This document shows, in pieces, positions 28,906-41,400 of a stretch of 64,000 bases of DNA. Each line of letters begins with the position of its first letter. Position 1 is the stretch's first letter. Origin of the DNA: Saturnia japonica (taxonomy: Eukaryota > Arthropoda > Insecta > Lepidoptera > Saturniidae). A program made the position numbers and the translations under genes. The notes below the pieces were generated by a model. The model did not search any database. It worked only from the letters and a program-made list of their open reading frames with translations, and was not told the origin of the DNA. The stretch is taken from assembly GCA_033032175.1 (NCBI GenBank), contig CM065319.1, positions 17,767,018 through 17,831,017 of the forward strand, read 5' to 3'.

Positions 28906-30757
28906 ATGTTATGTTTACAAAAATTTCTTCAGTAACCAAACAAGTTCACTCCCTGGAACACGCTGCCGCCGATAGCCGCTGTCCTGGACCATCTGTTACA
29001 CATTAAATTCATTAATTAGTTTAAAAATTTTAGTTTTTCATTTGTTCTTCCAAATTTTTCTATTGACCTACTACCATCGGCGCACATCACCAGACGCATC
29101 TCGGCGTCCTGGACACGGAGAGGTATCAACCTCCCTCCCGGATACACCAACGGGAAGTGGGTCAAAATTGCAAAAAACTAGATTTTCAATATATCGCATA
29201 GACACTGAAATCCACCTAAGCGGTGACGACGAAAACACATTATACAAACTACAGATCTGAAATTTCGACCTAGACCAAAGTTTTTGGTGTCAGACTGTTC
29301 GTCTCGCGCTGTTGCGCCTATTGCGACTAAAATAATAGAAATCGATAGTATATTTTGGTATTTATTTACAAAAAACGTCTTTCTGGGACTTGGAATAATT
29401 TCATTAAAAATTTTATATAGGATTTTTTTTTAAATTTTTGAATTTTCCAAAAATTTCTTCAGTAACCAAACAGGTGCACTCCCTGGAACATGTTGCCGCC
29501 GGTAACCGCTACGCTTGACCACCTGAAACATAATAAATTCATTAATTAGTTTGAAAATTTTAGTTTTTCAATTGTTGGAGGCAAAACGTCGCCACACCGA
29601 CAACCGGTCTGACTCAGCACATTAGATGTTTCTCATCAAAATATATCTCATTAAAAAAGTTACTTAGATACCTTTGGTTTCATCTCTTTACTTTCTTCTT
29701 GGCCGGAGATTTATCTGGAACGGTGATGTGTTGCATAGGAGTTGAAGTTTGACCTTCGGCACTCAGGTCACTTAAAGAACTCCTAGCTAATAACAATAAT
29801 AGAACTTAATATCGAATAAGTAGTTTACGTAACGGTAAATGGTCACTGTACTAAATAGTTCTACAACCAACTTCTAGCAACGTTGCCATCCTTATCCTGA
29901 AGTTTGAACTCTTTTATATAACTAAGGTGGCAAGAAATCATACGGCCCGCCTGATGGTAAGCGACTACCGTAACCTATGGACACACTATTTGATGCTGGT
30001 GCATGTATTTTAAATATTTGCTCCAAAACAGATTTCGTCACGCTTCATCAAATCTGATAGGTTAAAAGGAGAGTGTGGAGATTTCTCTCCACTTGGGACA
30101 ATCCGACTGGTGGAATACCTCCATCCTACAAAAGATCGAAGCCAAATAACCTTGTGTTGTGATCCTACGGTAAGTAGGGTTTCTAGATTCTTGAGGAAGG
30201 GAAGTCCAAGGTCCGCAACGCGCTAGTGAAACTTCTAGTACCTATTACAAGCGTCCATAGGCCGATATCCGCTTAGTATACAAAAAAATCAAACTCAGTC
30301 CTCAAGAATAACAATAATCTTTAGCCCTTCTTTAGAAGCAATGATGACTCAGTTGGTAGCTTGTACGGCCATTGTGTTGATCGACGAGAGTTAGAATCCC
30401 TGCATTGAGTCTGAGCGCTCAGTGAAGGAAAGCATCGTGGTGAAACCATAGCATGCTGGTAGACGCCTGGAAGCTACCACCCTCAAGCTGAAAATCTGTC
30501 GCCAAATCACCAACAGGTGTTTTCGGGCAGCTGCACTTGAGAGCCAGTTTTCCACTAGGCTTGGCGTGTCATCATATTGGGCCACATCATCACTTAAGAT
30601 CAGGTGAAATTGTGGCACAACTTTAGGTTTAGACTTGTAAGGAGAAAAAAAATTGGTAATCAATAATCAATTGTGGCGAAAACGCTTAATCTATAGAGAA
30701 TTTAAAAAAAAAACGAGCCCCAATTACAATTGTTGTTCTTTTGGATGTTGAGTTAAG
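28906..30757. repeat. composite non-coding part of unit B
   Basis: Matches 22546-24674 except for the missing MITE. It keeps the two ~130-bp direct repeats (about 28922-29048 and 29452-29580) and the lepidopteran-style interspersed repeat (about 29930-30275). No intact gene was seen. Confidence 0.6.
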
Positions 30758-30973
30758 CTATTTTAGGCTACAGTAACTTCTCTTGACCGGACCTTTCTTC
30801 AGAACGTCCCCGATTTGATCGAGAGACGTTCGTCTAGGCCTTCCTCTTCCAACGCTTCCATTCACACTCGACTTGTAAATTTGTTTAGTCACTCTTCTTT
30901 CATACATCCTCTCTACATGTCCAAACCATCTAAGCATCCCTTTCTCAATCCATGTCACTATATCTTCTTTCAC
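30758..30973 (-). pseudogene. RTE-like RT tail, copy B
   Basis: 71 codons, the longest open version of this fragment, containing WFGHVERM and GRGRPRRT. It has no start context and no catalytic domain. Confidence 0.65.
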
Positions 30974-32560
30974 ACCACAACATTATTTTTCTGTGATTAT
31001 GAGTTACCAAGAATCATGGCTTACTAATAATGAAGAAATTGATACTTAATACTCACCAATCTGCGTTTCAAGCTCATCAAAGGAACTAAAAGGAAGTTCC
31101 GCCCTAGTATAAATATATGGTGGTATATTTTTTTAAATTTTTGGATGAAGTTCTCGTAATACTCTTCGGGTTCATCATGTTTGTTTATCTGTTGTTCACG
31201 TTCTATAATTAGTGATGGCAATGAACTTGTATCGTCAGACAAATCTGCTCGCGAGACAACTGCATCAAATCAAAACAAAAATGTATTATTCATTTCAGAC
31301 ATGAATGTGTGTCTATACACTAGTACCGATAAAGAAACCGGCAAGAAACTGTCGGGGTTAATTTTTTTGTAATAAAATATTATCATACTTTACTATTTGT
31401 GAACGACAGAAGAACGTGTAATATTATACATATTTATAAGTCGTAGTTTCTTAAAACTCGAATAACTTATTATTGAATGAAGATATTATGATATATTGTT
31501 TTTATAAGGACCAAGTATCTCAGTAGTAAAACAAAAAAGAAATTATGAAGTAGATTTAGCTTGCACAGGCAAACAACTATTATTTTATTTATATAGATTT
31601 ATATCATTTAAAGTTATTATTATTTTCAGTGAATGTACAGAGCAGAAATTATTTCGGGACATCACCTGCATTCAAGTAATGATCCATCCTATACTACCCT
31701 TTTAACTATAAAAATTGCCGGCACTTTAACGGCAAATTAGTAATGTGCTTTGGAAGCCTATTATAAAACCTAACACAATTACCTAAAAAAATTACAAAAT
31801 ACAATCGACATCGAAACTGTTTATATAGAAAATTTGCATGTAAGGATGGTTTATCAAAGGAAATAAAAATGGCATAATTCAAAAATGGTATATTAATCAA
31901 AAAATTTATTACCAACTTACATATATTAACATTGGGTAATCTCGAAACGCGACAAAACAAAATAAAATCACTATGAAGATGTTTATTTTGTTGCTATGTA
32001 TATGGTGGTTGAACCCCTACCACTCCACTTGATTATGGGTACTTCAATTATGACATTTGTCCCTATAATCAAAAATGAAATCGAAATTCCGACTTTCGAA
32101 TTTTCCCCATTTTTCAATTCCTGGACCACGGTTCGTCGCCATCTCAACAGTCGGTATAAAATATAAGATTATTATTTAAAAAAAATTAATCAATTACTAT
32201 AAATTAGTCTAAATAAGAACATTCTCTTCACTCCAACACACTGAAAGATGTTTGTCTATAAATGCTACTTGAGGATAAATGATGTCTACCATCTAAGACA
32301 CCCAAGTCAACATCACCTGCACGGATTGTACCCTTCTGAGAAAGGAACAAGGAAAGTTCGAGAGCTGGACGATAGCTCTATAGCAGCCCTACTGTGGCCA
32401 CTTTCTGTTTACGGAGTGTGCTGGCAAAAGTTCGGCAACAAATAGTTTTTGAGATTTTTTTTTTTTTTTTCATTTTTGAGGTAAGGTATGTCTGTCTAGG
32501 AATTGTATATGAATTTTCAATATATAAATTATTTGTTTCTGCAATGTTCACGGTTCACAC

Positions 32561-32889
32561 TTTTTTTTTTTTAACGTGGAGAAACCAGTCATGTGTACAC
32601 ACCCGCCCGGGGGAGGACGAGTGGTTATGTGAGACTCTTACTCACTAAAACTCCACGGTGTACCTCAGTCGCCTTAGAGAGGCGACATGGGCTCGCGGTT
32701 GCATTCAACCACGTCGCCCCGCCGGTAGGCCCAGCTACTACTGCCGGACCACCGCAAAAGGGAAACAATTCAGTACAACTCTAACTGTCTCTCACAGCTG
32801 CCGAACCTGTGCAATGGAAAGACCCCCCCGCGTCTTCCCTGGTTCGGCTATGGCGGACGAATCGCCTTCTCCTGCCGCCCGTTCGTCTT
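32561..32889 (-). mobile_element. SART-type 3' end fragment, copy C
   Basis: Like copy A, with the hairpin GTGAG/CTCAC preserved. Poly(A) is the T-run at 32561-32572. Confidence 0.75.
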
Positions 32890-33354
32890 TAAACACGTCA
32901 TTTTGATTATTCAATAAATTAAATCTTTCTACGGAGGATAAAGCTTGATCCAATATATACCTATTTTAAAAAAAATATATTAATTTAAAAGCGGTCTTCG
33001 GATAATGTGTAGTATGGTCTTCGTGTTCATAATCAAAACTCTTTGGAGTCTTACGACGTCTTAGGGGTCTGGATCAATTTGGTCAATAATTCTGGGCAAT
33101 TTTCATGGCATCATTTACAATTTCCTCAAAATTTGCGTCGGTTCTAATTTTTATCATAAACTTCTTTAATTCCGTTAAAGTATCTAAAGCAACTGCATAT
33201 TCATATCGATGGACTGCAAAATTTTGCTCACAAAATTTACTTTTGTCAAAATCATATGCCATATATATTTAGTGATCAAATGAATGAAAAGGAGCATATT
33301 TTTTCTGCTATACATTTAGCATCATATTTTGCCTTCTGATCATTTGATATTTCA
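32890..33354 (-). pseudogene. hAT transposase C-terminal side, copy C
   Basis: Same segment as in A and B. A one-base loss near 33195 breaks the frame that is open in the other copies. Confidence 0.7.
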
Positions 33355-33356
33355 TA

Positions 33357-34660
33357 TAGGGTCCGCCAGATAACTTTTTTTTTTTTAATGCTATAAAAAA
33401 AACTACTGAATATTTTCTCAAATTTCTTTTTTTATTTGAAAGTACAATCCTTCCGGTTAATAATGAAAAATAATTTCATTCAAATGGCTGCCTCGGCTGG
33501 CCATGCAGAAGCCTACACGATCGGTCAAATTTTTAAGCACATTATCAATTGTGTGCAGCTGTATTACACCAATGGCTTTACGAATATTGTCCTTTAAAGC
33601 GTCAATTGTCTCTGGCTTGTCGGCGTAACACTTATATTTGACGGCACCCCACAAATAATAGTCCAACGGTGTCAAATCGCAGCTCCGAGGTAGCCAAACG
33701 ACATCAGCTCTGCGGCTGATAATGCGATCTTCAAAAACAGGGCGCCAAACATCGAGTGTAGCTTTCGGCTGTGTGGCACGTAGCGCCGTCCTGTTGAAAA
33801 CAAATGTTGCCAATATCCTCCTCTTCAATTTTTGTGAAGAAAAATTCGTTCAACATGGCCCGATAACGATCGCCATTGACTGTAACGGCCACTCCTTGCT
33901 CATTTTCGAAAAAAAAAAAATGGCCCAATTATGCCTCTGGACCAAAATCCGCACCAAACAGTGACTCGTTTTGGGTGCGTCGGCTTTTCAATGTATGTGT
34001 GCGGGTTTTCTGTGCCCCAAATGCGATAATTTTGCTTGTTTACATACCCGCCAAGATCAAAATGAGCTTCATCTGAAAAGATGATTTTTTTGGCAAAATC
34101 GGCATCTTCTGTAAGTCGATCGCAGGCCCACTTAGCGAAGCGAAAACGCATTGGATGGTCAGTTGGCTTCAACTCCTGAACCAATTGGACTTTGTATGGC
34201 GTCATACCAAGGTCTTTATGTAAAATTCGTCTCAATGATGTATGTCTCCGAAATGTTCAATTGTTGAGAACGACGTTGAATTGATGTTGATGGCGCTTCA
34301 CATACACTTTCTGCCACAGCAGCAATATTCTCGGGTGTACGCACTGTTTTTGGCTTTTCACGCTTTGGTTTATCGATGAGGATGCCAGTTTCTTTCACTT
34401 TTTTCATGACAACATACGGAGCTGACGGTGCTTCTCTTCTTCAAAAATCCGTACGCAATTTTCGTACACATTCTGCAACATTACCATGATTTTCAAAGTA
34501 ATGTCGCAATATTTCCCAGCGTTGTTCAAGCGTATACACAACCATATTCGTTCAGCGGAAGGATAAAACTAATTATCTGTCAAATCAGACATGAGGTATG
34601 TGTTACCATTCACGAAATAAGCACTAGTTGAAAAAAAAAAACGTTAGATGGCGGACCCCG
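33357..34660 (-). mobile_element. mariner-family DNA transposon, copy C
   Basis: This 1,304-bp copy has the same insertion site, TA target and inverted repeats as A and B. Transposase pieces lie at 33457-33828 (third Asp), 33731-33928 (second Asp), 33900-34235 (first Asp) and 34216-34407 (helix-turn-helix). Confidence 0.88.
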
Positions 34661-34662
34661 TA

Positions 34663-34815
34663 TAAGGCATCATAAATTTCTGGTAAATTTGTAAACAGCG
34701 GTTTGATAGCATCTATTCTGCTTGACCATCTTGTTTCAGATAATGGTTTTAAGGTAAGATTTATGACATTTTTTTTTTACATCTTTTGGTAAAGGACGAA
34801 AAATATTTATATAAT
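34663..34815 (-). pseudogene. hAT transposase N-terminal side, copy C (truncated)
   Basis: Only the SETRWSSRIDAIKPL region remains. The match to the other units stops at about 34815. Confidence 0.65.
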
Positions 34816-35892
34816 TTTTCATAATCATGTTCTTGGTAACTATAATCACAGAAAATAGAAGTGTGTTAAGGAATTAGGAATGGATTGAGAAAGGATGCTA
34901 GATGTTACATGGATGAGAAAGGTGCTTAAAAGGATGAAGGTTTGAAAATGATATATTCAATGGTATGAACTTCCTTAAGAATATGTGTACAATTTTAATG
35001 TGGTAACTTGTAATATGAATTCTTAGATATTTCGTCTATCTATCTAATAAAATTGGTATGAATGAATGTTGTCAACAATTGTGCGAGAAGACGAATATAC
35101 ATTGTATTATTAAAAATGTTATACTTTATGATTGGAAACGTTATACTATAATAGTAGCCGATAAACTGAAATTAATTTGAATAATTGTTTAAAATTTCTA
35201 TAATGAACAAAAAATTATATATTTGTATCAGAGCTTAATCAACTATTTGAATTAAGTTTATAATCTTATAACATTTGAATTAAGAAGCAGAATATCGGAA
35301 AAGTAATTATTGAATAATATAGTTTACCACAAAAACTATTATTATAATGATTTAACATTAAATTATTAATTTGCGTGAATGTAGAGAAATATTGGAATCA
35401 ATGCATTAAAATACTATATCCTTAACTAAATATTACAAATTATTTATTGAAGTATAATTTATAAATGAATATAAAAACCAAAACAATACAAAAAAATTAT
35501 AAGAAAATTTCATGTAAATGTTTAATGAATCTAAGGATATCAATAAATTATATAAAAATTTATCATATTAAAGTAATTAACTTCAATTTCACTGTTACAA
35601 CTAAATCATTGGATTTCTGAAGGTAACTAAAATCATTATATATTCATTACTAATTTCTAAATAAATCCACTAACCCACTTGTTTGTCTCCATTATATCTG
35701 GATAATTACATTAAAACAATCAAATCTCAGATTTTCCTTTAAAATTGAAAAGTATTCGATTACATGGAAATACATACTATCAAAATTTCAAGTTCTAAGA
35801 TAGTTTAGATAAATTTCAATAAGGACACGGAAGTTCAAATAATGCTAATTATTGAAAGATTTACTTAAGAAATTAAGTGGAAATACTCACGA

Positions 35893-36310
35893 TTACTGGA
35901 ATGTTACATGTGTATAATGCATATTAGATTCTGTCCTTTGGTTGTGAGTGTTTAATGTTCGAACAATATAATTTTTTACTTTAGGTAAGTACACATATGT
36001 ACACTGTTGTGCAATAAATGAACTCGATTCCTCATTCGGAACCTCTCGCCTTGTTTTACACGTGGCAAACCACGTCTCGCGGTACCACAGTCCGGAACAA
36101 ATATAAATTACATATTTAAGTCCATTACCTGTCAATCGCTGAGCCGTCGTCTCGGTCGGCAGGCGTACAACCTTCTCCCTCCGTACCAGTCTCAATCCGA
36201 AGTTAATCATCAATAAACTTCTACCTAAGTTTAAAAAATCTATTTCAATATATAATAAACGGTCATTGCTTGTTATCCTTGGTCTAACGTCTTGATCTAG
36301 GACTTCTTAA
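35893..36310. other. possible solo LTR or fragment, GC-richer than its surroundings
   Basis: This stretch contains a 106-codon minus-strand frame (35893-36213) without a known family. On + it has TGTTACATGTG near 35903, a TATAAATT near 36102 and AATAAA-type signals near 36206 and 36253, the order expected in an LTR. No second copy or target duplication was found in the window. Confidence 0.2.
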
Positions 36311-36639
36311 TCATAATTTTCATAATTGCATCTTATCATTTAAATTTGCCTCATTACGAAATTTTTTCATAAAATTCTAATTCGTAAATTCTAAAAGATT
36401 TCATTTCGGATTTATGACAAAATTTTTCACAAGAGCTTGGTTGTCAAGTCAACTAATTTTATGATCAATATGAGGATCATAATTTTTTTGCTAATTATTC
36501 ATTTTGCTTTCATAATTTCTTTATCCGAATATTAAGTTCAACTTGCTTTTTAATGATAAAACTGAAATTTCAAATCTTTGTAATTGAATACAACTTCGGT
36601 CGAAAATATTCATTCTGTGGTGGCATGCAGTGCTAGATG

Positions 36640-37150
36640 GTAGATTTTCTCATACAATTTGCTCAATTTTCCTTCGATTTCTTAATAATTTCCATGGCCA
36701 TACGGCTTGCTTTTCGCAACCAATAATACGTCACCTGCCAAATCCATACAAATCGCTCAAAGTCGATATTCTGCTATAATGGCGTTCAAACAGGCGCCAA
36801 CAGTCGATAGTTTCGTTTGGCACGTAGCATTGTGAACAGCCAAATTTTTCTTTCAGCTCAATTGTCACTGGCACATGCGACGACCATTGACTGTACGGCC
36901 TCTCATTCGAACAAATAATAGGCCAATGCCATGACCATGCAAAACATATCGTTTGGTCTCATGTTCATAATGTGGGCATTCGTGACAATGATCTTTACTT
37001 GTTACTACAGCCAAATTCAAATACTCTCTTGATAATTGTTATTGAAGCATTCTTGTCATCGAGCCCCTTTGGGAAAACCATTTGGCTTTTTCCGAACAAA
37101 TTTGGGCAAAGTCTAAAATCCCAAATGATCTTTTTTTGCCAATGTTATGT
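36640..37150 (-). pseudogene. decayed mariner-like relic
   Basis: Short blocks follow the mariner in order: GCGCCAACAGTCGATAG (compare GCGCCAAACATCGAGTGTAG), TTTGGCACGTAGC, CGACGACCATTGACTGTACGG and AATAGGCCAATGCC. The many small indels leave no frame. Confidence 0.45.
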
Positions 37151-37333
37151 TGGTTCTTAAAAATTGTTTAATAAACCCAAAAATTTCGAAAAATTTTTTC
37201 CACTTTGTTTCTTAGGCTTTGGGGAAAATTTTTCCCTCAATAATCAATGTGGCGAAAACGCTTAATCTATAGAGAATTTAAAAAAAAAACGAGCCCCAAT
37301 TACAATTGTTGTTCTTTTGGATGTTGAGTTAAG

Positions 37334-37549
37334 CTATTTTAAGCTACAGTAACTTCTCTTGACCGGACCTTTCTTCAGAACGTCCCCGATTTGATCGAGA
37401 GACGTTCGTCTAGGCCTTCCTCTTCCAACGCTTCCATTCACACTCGACTTGTAAATTTGTTTAGTCACTCTTCTTTCATACATCCTCTCTACATGTCCAA
37501 ACCATCTAAGCATCCCTTTCTCAATCCATGTCACTATATCTTCTTTCAC
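37334..37549 (-). pseudogene. RTE-like RT tail, end of copy C
   Basis: Same 71-codon fragment as 30758-30973, located just before the start of copy D. Confidence 0.65.
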
Positions 37550-37860
37550 ACCACAACATTATTTTTCTGTGATTATGAGTTACCAAGAATCATGGCTTAC
37601 TAATAATGAAGAAATTGATACTTAATACTCACCAATCTGCGTTTCCAGCTCATCAAAGGAACTAAAAGGAAGTTCCGCCCTAGTATAAATATATGGTGGT
37701 ATATTTTTTTAAATTTTTGGATGAAGTTCTCGTAATACTCTTCGGGTTCATCATGTTTGTTTATCTGTTGTTCACGTTCTATAATTAGTGATGGCAATGA
37801 ACTTGTATCGTCAGACAAATCTGCTCGCGAGACAACTGCATCAAATCAAAACAAAAATGT

Positions 37861-38109
37861 TGTCAGCACTAAATAAAACTTCACACTGTTTTTGAAACTG
37901 AATAGACACTTTATTGAAATTTCTTAAAATACCAGTACAAATCGGGTAACGTAAACGATCGCGCGATTCAGGAGTAGGCACAGCGCCACCTATTGAGAGT
38001 CGATACAATTAATATGTTAAATTGATAATATTCATGAATTTACTTACAAAATTAATATAAAACTATTTGTTTGCATTAGTTTAACATGAATTTACTATAC
38101 AATTGGACA
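37861..38109 (-). repeat. 3' LTR of Pao-1
   Basis: 249 bp. Next to it (38110-38120) the sense strand has the purine-rich GGTGGGCGGAA, the likely polypurine tract. Confidence 0.92.
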
Positions 38110-38483
38110 TTCCGCCCACCAAAGGACTCGTCCTTTAACGCTTTTGAATAAAACTCAGAATATATATTAAAAAATGAAAACAAATTAAAGTTCCTAAAAA
38201 ACCTAAATGAACGAAAGAAACTGACTCTTAACAAAGAGACCGCCCACCATGACAACTAGGCGAAGTAAAATTAACACAAACTAAAATAAACTCTACAGAA
38301 TAGAACTACAATGTATCTGGGTTAGGCAATATAGACACCTTGTTACATGGACGTTTAGTTAACCCATTTTTTGTTTTAATACTAATCACTCTTGTGATGT
38401 CATCTTGGCCAGGATATTTTTGGACAACTCTACCTAGCAGCTACTTCGTTGGCGGTAGGTTGTGATCTTTAATAATAACAATA
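38110..38483 (-). other. Pao-1 region between gag-pol stop and 3' LTR
   Basis: Family-typical C-terminal coding (GDIVIIKDHNLPPTK and onward) continues here in a different frame from the main ORF and meets a stop (TAG) shortly after. The main frame therefore appears to end early through a small indel near 38505-38515. Confidence 0.6.
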
Positions 38484-41400
38484 TCACCTATCTCTGGTTC
38501 TGGTTATTGACCATTTGTATCTTTGGTTTAGACTAACCAAGTACTCTTCTGACCATTTTTTCCAAAAATCGTTCACCATTTTTTGTGTCATCTTCCATCT
38601 TTGCAATCCGGTAACATGAACATCAGAATGATTATCATCTGGAATAGCCACTAATTGCTCTCCAATTAAAAAATGGCCGGGAGTTAGCGGTTGTGGATCA
38701 TCAGGGTTCTCACTTAAATATGAAATAGGTCGTGAGTTGAGGCACGCTTCGATCTGATTCAGTACCGTCGACAATTCCTCAAATGTTAGCGTTGACTCTC
38801 CTATCACTCTCTTTAGATGCGACTTACTTGATTTTACACCCGCCTCCCATAGTCCTCCGAAATTAGGAGCATGAGGAGGTATGAAATGCCAAGCCGTTCC
38901 ATCATTTGCTAACATTTGGGCAATTTCTGTGGGGAGATTGGACTTAGCTTGGTCAAACATCAATTTTAGTTCTTTATCAGCGCCCACAAAATTGGTCCTA
39001 TTGTCGCTGTATAAATCCACACACTGGCCTCTGCGAGACACAAACCTACGGAAAGCGGCGATGAACCCTCTCGATGTCAAATCTGATACAGCTTCAAGAT
39101 GTATGGCTCTTGTACACATGCATATAAAAAGACATATGTAACCCTTATATGATTTTGAGCCTCTTCCAGGTGAAAATCTAACATTTATAAATCCAGTAAA
39201 GTCTACACCAGACGCTTTAAAAGGTCTCGAGGGTTTTAATCTTATCTTTGGCAGCTGACCCATAAGTTGATCGGTTTTCTGGCGCGAATATCTTAAACAT
39301 TTGACACACTCTCGATACGACTTCTTTACCTTTTCTCTCGCTCGGATTGTCCAATATTTGGATCTCAAGTAATTAAGCATGATTTGTGGACCTCCATGCA
39401 TAGTTTTATAATGAGCATCATTTATTATTAACTTTGTGAGATGGCTTTCACTAGGTATAACAACGGGATGTTTTGTATCAAAACTTGCTTCGGATTCTTT
39501 AATGCGACCGCCAACTCTTAATACCCCATTCTCATCAAGGATGGGGCAAAGGGTATGTAGAGAACTCTTCTTATTTACGTGTCCTTGAGATTTTAACTGC
39601 TGTATCTCTGCTTGATAATATATCGATTGGGTTGCCTTAATTACTATCTTCAATACTTCCTTCATTTCTTTTACAGTTATAAATTTTGAATGTTTGCTTC
39701 TTTGCTCTTTTGGTAATTTAAAATTAAGAATTCTTCTACAATAGGACAACACTCTCATCATTTTTATTAGAGTTGAAAATCTTGTCCATATGAATTCTTC
39801 TTTAGATTGCACGACAGCAGTTAAAGTTTTAATGGCCCTTTGTTCTTCAGTCGTTGAGTAAGCTTCGCTAATTTCGTAAGTATTGTTGTGATATATAACT
39901 TCAGGACCATTCCACCAAAGCGTGAGATCAGCCATGTCAGATCCCTTAATCCCTCTCGATGCATAGTCGGCTGGGTTGTCGTGTGTGCTAATATGGCGCC
40001 ACTGGTCAGAATCAAGCATCGTGTGAATTTCTGAGACTCTATTGCTTACAAATGTGTTCCAACGATTTGGTTCTCCCCGAAGCCAGGCCAAAACAGTCGT
40101 AGAATCTGACCAGGCATGTAAATTCTGTTTTGGTATTAGCATAATTTGTGAGACTTCAAACATAAGTTTGGCTCCAAGCACTGCCGCACATAACTCCAAG
40201 CGTGGAATACTGACTTCCCTTTCAACTGGAGCCACTTTTGTTTTAGCCGTGACTAGATTGACATAAATATTATTCGCTTCATCTCTCGTTTTCATATAAA
40301 CTGTAGCAGCGTATGCGACTTGGGATGCATCTACGAACGTATGCAATTCTACATGGTCGCTTCGACGTGAATTTAGCCATCTTGGTATAACAATATTTTT
40401 TATATTGTTAAGATCTCCTCTGAACAAACACCATTCTTTAAATAAGTTAGGCGTAAGATTCTCATCCCAATTTAACTTTGCTTTCCACAATTTCTGGATA
40501 AATATTTTGGCAGTCACAATCACAGGAGCGATCCATCCCATAGGATCATATAACCTAGCGATTTCTGATAATACTTTGCGTTTAGTTATGCTCTCATTCA
40601 ATTCGGGTAATTGCAACGTATACTCAAAATTGTCAGCGGTTTTATTCCAGCCAATACCCAAAACTTTGACCATGTTATTAATTTTAAATATCAAAGATGG
40701 ATCTGATCTTTGACTCTCCTCTTGTATATGATCCATTAATCTATTGCTGTTACTACACCACTTTTGTATTCGAAATCCTCCCACATTCATTAGATTGTTA
40801 ATTTCTTCAAATATCTGTATTGCTTCTAATTCTGTCTCGCACCCAGTCAGTAAATCATCAATATAAAAGTCTTCAAGTGTTATCTTTGCAGCACGAGGAT
40901 ATCTTAATTCTTCATCTTTTGCTAGTTGCTGTAAAACTTTTACCGCCAAATAAGGAGCACAGGATGTCCCAAATGTGAGTCTCATCAGCTTATAATGTTC
41001 TATGGGACTATTTGGATCTGGTCGCCATAAAATTCTCTGAAAATTTGTATTCTTCTCAGAGACACGTACTTGTCTATACATTTGTACTAAATCAGCAAGT
41101 ATGCAAAAGGGATGACGTCTCCACCTCATTAAAATATGGCGCAAGTCTTGTTGAAGTTTGGGACCAACAAGTAGACAGTCATTCAAAGACACGTTATTAA
41201 CGCCTTTGCACGAGGCATCGAAGACCACTCGGACTTTAGTAGTTTCCTTGTCCTCCCGTACCACAGGATGGTGGGGAAGGTAAACTACTTTTGGGTTATT
41301 TATATCGTCGACTTCTCGAATCTGTAGCATATGATTTTGTTCTTTATAACCGTCGATTACTTTTTTATACTCATCATACAATGATGGATTTTTCTGTAAC

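Larger units (their letters stand above)
25014..31096 (+). repeat. composite tandem unit, copy B (6,083 bp)
   Basis: This is the reference copy of the unit, with the same order as copy A but without the MITE. Landmarks repeat at a spacing of 6,083 bp from copy B to the next copy (24308 to 30391, 24675 to 30758). Confidence 0.92.
34816..37235. other. degenerate AT-rich segment replacing part of copy C
   Basis: The first ~110 bp read like a badly corrupted version of the unit end (for example TTCTTGGTAACTATAATCACAG beside TTCTTGGTAACTCATAATCACAG, then GGATTGAGAAAGGATGCTAGAT). The middle (35000-35880) is AT-rich with no recognisable feature. The right part resembles a corrupted mariner. It could be an old, decayed copy or a poorly corrected stretch of assembly. 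Confidence 0.5.
31097..37672 (+). repeat. composite tandem unit, copy C, with a replaced segment
   Basis: Identical in layout to B up to 34815. It then changes into 2.4 kb of divergent AT-rich DNA (34816-37235) before the standard unit end (37236-37672) resumes. The replaced part covers the equivalent of the hAT N-terminal side and the composite non-coding block. Confidence 0.85.

Noticed and set aside
35893..36213. 106-codon minus-strand ORF as a gene
   Set aside because: No family resemblance, no copies in the window, and it lies in the degenerate segment; kept only as a possible LTR-like stretch.
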